A DNA stretch of 64,000 nt from an uncultured Pelagibacteraceae bacterium (GTDB taxonomy: Bacteria > Pseudomonadota > Alphaproteobacteria > Pelagibacterales > Pelagibacteraceae): assembly GCA_902561765.1 (NCBI GenBank), contig CACEQR010000002.1, positions 36,001 to 100,000 on the forward strand, read 5' to 3'. The number at the start of each line of letters is the position of its first letter. The stretch's first letter is position 1. Positions 61,431 through 64,000 of the stretch are shown here, piece by piece. The position numbers were made by a program, and so were the translations under genes. The notes beneath the pieces are model-generated. The model ran no database searches and was not told where the DNA came from. It saw only the letters and a program-made list of their open reading frames with translations.

Positions 61431-62996
61431 ATGTTTGAAGATATACTTATAGCGGGTTTTGGTGTAATAGGAACAGAGATTTTATATCAAATAGTAAAAA
61501 AAATAGATAAAAGAAAATTAAATATTTCGATCATAGAAAAAGATTATTCTAATTTTCCAGGTGGAGTAGCATACGGTAAGTCTAATTCAAAGCATGGTTT
61601 TTTTAATAATCCACTTAGATTATCAAATGATGAGTTTCAAAATTGGGTTAAAAAGATAAAAAATCAAAAAAAATTAATAGAATATTTTAGATCTAATGAA
61701 GATCTTAATTTAAAAAATTGGTTAAATAAAAATGTTTTAGGAAAATTTAACAGGTTTAAAAATATAAATGAATTGTATCTACCAAGGTCGGCATATGCAA
61801 TTTTTCTTGAAGAAAAGTTTTTAAATATTCTAAGAATAATGAATATAAAAAAAAAAATTAAAATTAGTTTCTATGAAAATGAATTAATAAAAGTTTCAAA
61901 AGATATTAAAGAAAATCATTACATATGTTATGTAAAAAATAATCTGAAAAAAATGAAATTAATGCCTGACAATAATAATTTATTATTAAAAAAAAAACTT
62001 ACAAAAAAAGGGCGAGTTATTAAAACAAAAAATATTATTTTGGGTTTAGGGATTTTGCCACCAACATATATAAATTCCAAAAAGTTTAGCTTAAGTGACA
62101 ATTATATTCATGATTTCTATGCATCTGGAGCTACTAACAACCTTCTAAAAAAAATTAAAAAAATAAAAAACCTAAAAAAAATTATTATTGTATTTATTGG
62201 AAATAAAGCAGGATTGTTAGAAACAGTTCAAGAAATTGAGAAACTTGAAGAAAAAACATTAAAAAGAATGCAAATAATCAGTGTTTCTTCCAGTTCATTA
62301 TCCTTAGAAAAAGCCATTCTTTCAAAAAATTATAGATCTTATGATTTTAAATTTTTAATTAATAAAAAGATTTCAAAAATAAAAATGGCTAAAGAAATTT
62401 TAAATTTAATAAAGTTAGAATTTCAAAATGGTATTAAAAAAAAATATAGTAAATATGATATTTGGACACTAATTTTAAAAAAGAAGATACTTGATAAATG
62501 CTTTAAGAAACTATCAATCAAAGAAAAAAAGGCTTATAACAATGTAATATTTAGTAAATTGAGAAATATAACAAGATATACATATCCTGAAACAGTTGAG
62601 GCCAAAAATAGACTTGAAAAACTAAATATACTTAAAAATTTAAATGATAAAGTTTCAAATTTAAGTTTTAAAAATAATAAAGTCATTGTAAAAACAAAAA
62701 ATAAACGGGTTATAAGAGCCGATTTAGTTATTAATGTTTCTGGTCCTGTCTCACTATTTAATAATACTAATGAAGTGCCGTGTTTAAATTCATTAATGAA
62801 GATATGTAGTAATTTTAATGAAAGAGGTTTTATCTCTGATAAATTCAATCTGATAGGACATAATATATATGCACCAGGTACTTTGTCTAGTAACTTTAAC
62901 CCTGAAAGAAAAACTATTATTAAATCGATAACTGAAAACTGTGTTACAACTGCTACTCATTTAACAGATTCAATAAAAGGTAAAAAATGGAATTAA
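61431..62996 (+). CDS. FAD/NAD(P)-binding flavoprotein (NAD_binding_9 type)
   Basis: 521 residues. ILIAGFGVIGTEIL is a dinucleotide-binding start, GGVAYGKSNSKHGFFNNPLRLSN resembles the G-x-A-Y-x-x-x-x-x-x-H-x-x-N-x-x element of the NAD_binding_9 family, and a later LVINVSGPVSLF is typical of such flavoproteins. These are single-component oxidoreductases of mostly unknown substrate. The end overlaps the HIT-like gene by 10 bases, indicating joint translation. It is divergent from ATP sulfurylase across a 43-base gap. Confidence 0.75.
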   Translation: MFEDILIAGFGVIGTEILYQIVKKIDKRKLNISIIEKDYSNFPGGVAYGKSNSKHGFFNNPLRLSNDEFQNWVKKIKNQKKLIEYFRSNEDLNLKNWLNKNVLGKFNRFKNINELYLPRSAYAIFLEEKFLNILRIMNIKKKIKISFYENELIKVSKDIKENHYICYVKNNLKKMKLMPDNNNLLLKKKLTKKGRVIKTKNIILGLGILPPTYINSKKFSLSDNYIHDFYASGATNNLLKKIKKIKNLKKIIIVFIGNKAGLLETVQEIEKLEEKTLKRMQIISVSSSSLSLEKAILSKNYRSYDFKFLINKKISKIKMAKEILNLIKLEFQNGIKKKYSKYDIWTLILKKKILDKCFKKLSIKEKKAYNNVIFSKLRNITRYTYPETVEAKNRLEKLNILKNLNDKVSNLSFKNNKVIVKTKNKRVIRADLVINVSGPVSLFNNTNEVPCLNSLMKICSNFNERGFISDKFNLIGHNIYAPGTLSSNFNPERKTIIKSITENCVTTATHLTDSIKGKKWN

Positions 62997-63895
62997 AAGA
63001 TCAACTCTCATGGAATGAATTTTTAAAATATAGCAGGAAGGATCAAATTATCTCAGAGGTAAAACCGTTTAACAGATTAGTAGCACATAGTAAAAATTTA
63101 TTTATTGTTGCAGGTTATGGAGCCTTTACAGAAGGCTATATACTTATAATTACAAAGGATTTTATTCCATCTTTTGGTCTAGTTGATGATAAAGTGGTGG
63201 CTGAACTAAATTTCCTAATTAAATTATTTAAATTCAATAATAATAAAAAATATCAGAGAAATTCAGTTGTATTTGAACATGGTATGTGCGCATGCATTGG
63301 CGGATTAGATAGAGCACATGTACACATAATGAGCATTAATAAAAATACTAGTGAAAATAGTTTAAAATCTTCAATTGAAAAAGTTCTTCAAAAAAGAAAG
63401 TTGGGAATCAATTATATTAAATTTGGAAAACATAAGCTTGAAAATATCCATGATATAAATCAATTTATGGATGATCCTCAAAACATTGAAGGCAAAGATT
63501 ATGAGGTTAATGGGAAGCTATTTAAATTGGATGATATAACTAATCTTGATTTTAATGAATGGCCTCATGTCACGCTTAATCATATTAATAAAGGAGGCCA
63601 TTACGTATACTTTAGAAGTGATAATGATAATGCATCTTTTTTAACAACTCAAAATTTTAAAACTCAATTTGGAAGAGAAGTAGTTTTTGAAAATGAGTTA
63701 ATGTTGTGTGATGAATTTAGAAATAAAATTAAGAGTTTAAAAAAAAAAAATCCACTTCTAGAACTTTGGAAATGGCAAAATTGGATGTTTGATAGTAATA
63801 TTATTGAAACTGTAAATAATTCAAGACAATATCTAAAAGATTATAAATCAATGTTTTATTCAGAATATGAAGAATTTCATTTAGAAATAATTTAA
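62987..63895 (+). CDS. HIT-like (histidine triad) nucleotide-binding protein
   Basis: 302 residues. VVFEHGMCACIGG and RAHVHIMSI (110-118) hold the H-x-H-x part of the histidine triad; the third His is not seen. NDNASFLTTQNFKTQFGREVV resembles the C-terminal CwfJ-like part of longer HIT proteins. HIT enzymes act on AMP-linked compounds, including APS in some branches, which is notable next to ATP sulfurylase and APS kinase; this link is inference. It converges on the 23S rRNA 3' end with a gap of about 31 bases showing no clear terminator. Confidence 0.62.
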   Translation: MELKDQLSWNEFLKYSRKDQIISEVKPFNRLVAHSKNLFIVAGYGAFTEGYILIITKDFIPSFGLVDDKVVAELNFLIKLFKFNNNKKYQRNSVVFEHGMCACIGGLDRAHVHIMSINKNTSENSLKSSIEKVLQKRKLGINYIKFGKHKLENIHDINQFMDDPQNIEGKDYEVNGKLFKLDDITNLDFNEWPHVTLNHINKGGHYVYFRSDNDNASFLTTQNFKTQFGREVVFENELMLCDEFRNKIKSLKKKNPLLELWKWQNWMFDSNIIETVNNSRQYLKDYKSMFYSEYEEFHLEII

Positions 63896-63926
63896 TATAA
63901 AATAATAAAAATTTTTTTCAGTGCAT

Positions 63927-64000
63927 AAATCAAGCCAATTGAGCTATTAGTACTGGTCAGCTACATGCGTTACCGCACTTCCACACCCAGCCTATCAACG
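63927..64000 (-). rRNA. rrl: 23S rRNA, 3' end (partial)
   Basis: The reverse complement reads GTTGATAGGCTGGGTGTG, then GTAACGCATGTAGCTGACC and AGTACTAATAGCTCAATTGG, ending GGCTTGATTT. This matches the conserved terminal segment of bacterial 23S rRNA, including the sequence that pairs with its 5' end. Only the last ~74 bases are in the window. No 5S rRNA follows it anywhere to the left. The exact 3' end is approximate. Confidence 0.93.

Noticed and set aside
62534..62848. 104-codon minus-strand frame
   Set aside because: It lies entirely antisense to the FAD/NAD(P)-binding gene, which is well supported.
1..64000. CRISPR array, tRNA genes, 5S rRNA, IS elements
   Set aside because: Repeated A/T tracts are homopolymers, not spaced repeats. 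No cloverleaf-like GC-rich segment, 5S sequence, transposase or integrase was seen.

Overview
The window is extremely AT-rich, with long A and T runs, Lys/Asn/Ile-heavy proteins and genes that overlap or sit a few bases apart. Its right edge (about 63927-64000, minus strand) is the 3' end of a 23S rRNA. No 5S rRNA, tRNA, integrase, transposase or CRISPR array was seen. In SAR11 (Pelagibacterales) the hypervariable region HVR2, a cell-surface gene island, is known to lie between the 23S and 5S rRNA genes. The composition, gene content and 23S end fit a Pelagibacter-like alphaproteobacterium, with this window covering most of an HVR2-type island that runs on past the left edge. The taxonomic call is inference.

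Layout. (1) 1-1556, minus: a cut HisH and a WbpG/PseA-type sugar amidotransferase. (2) 1697-12848: a Wzz-like protein (plus strand), then a minus-strand O-polysaccharide operon with a WecA-like initiating transferase, Wzy/WaaL-type membrane proteins, glycosyltransferases, a 2OG-Fe(II) oxygenase, and a UDP-L-FucNAc/L-QuiNAc route (CapE-type dehydratase, RmlD-like reductase, WecB-type 2-epimerase, WbuB-like transferase). (3) 12877-20271, plus: a GT2, an atypical DegT-fold protein with a FemAB/GNAT-like partner, a large B12-binding-type radical SAM protein, then a promoter and cobalamin riboswitch controlling a BtuB-like receptor and a small membrane protein. (4) 20287-24232, minus: NodB-type deacetylase and a CDP-6-deoxyhexose set (RfbF, RfbG, cupin epimerase, SDR). 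(5) 24368-42448, minus: nonulosonic (legionaminic-type) acid synthesis (KdsB-like, NeuA, PtmE-like, NeuB, NeuD, NeuC, LegC-like), a second DegT-fold/FemAB pair, a sugar N-formyltransferase, and a PseA-HisH-HisF amidination set. (6) 42483-59069, minus: a PglK-like ABC flippase, two related glycosyltransferases bracketing a 'sporadic carbohydrate cluster' (domain-reversed HldE, two SDRs, HAD, orphan E1 beta and alpha, LIC12192-like protein, 2OG oxygenase, methyltransferase), a Nudix hydrolase, a radical SAM/SPASM protein, a frameshifted unknown gene and a LicD-like protein. (7) 59179-63895: a Cmk-like kinase with a changed P-loop, APS kinase, ATP sulfurylase, a FAD protein and a HIT-like protein, then the 23S end.

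Together the genes would build several activated sugars (UDP-, CDP- and CMP-linked), assemble them on undecaprenyl phosphate and decorate them by acylation, formylation, amidination, methylation and oxidation. No Wzx was found, so the ABC transporter is the best candidate flippase. The least explained parts are the 45.5-53.3 kb sporadic-cluster module, the two DegT-fold/FemAB pairs, the B12 uptake cassette beside a radical SAM enzyme, and the sulfate-activation genes.
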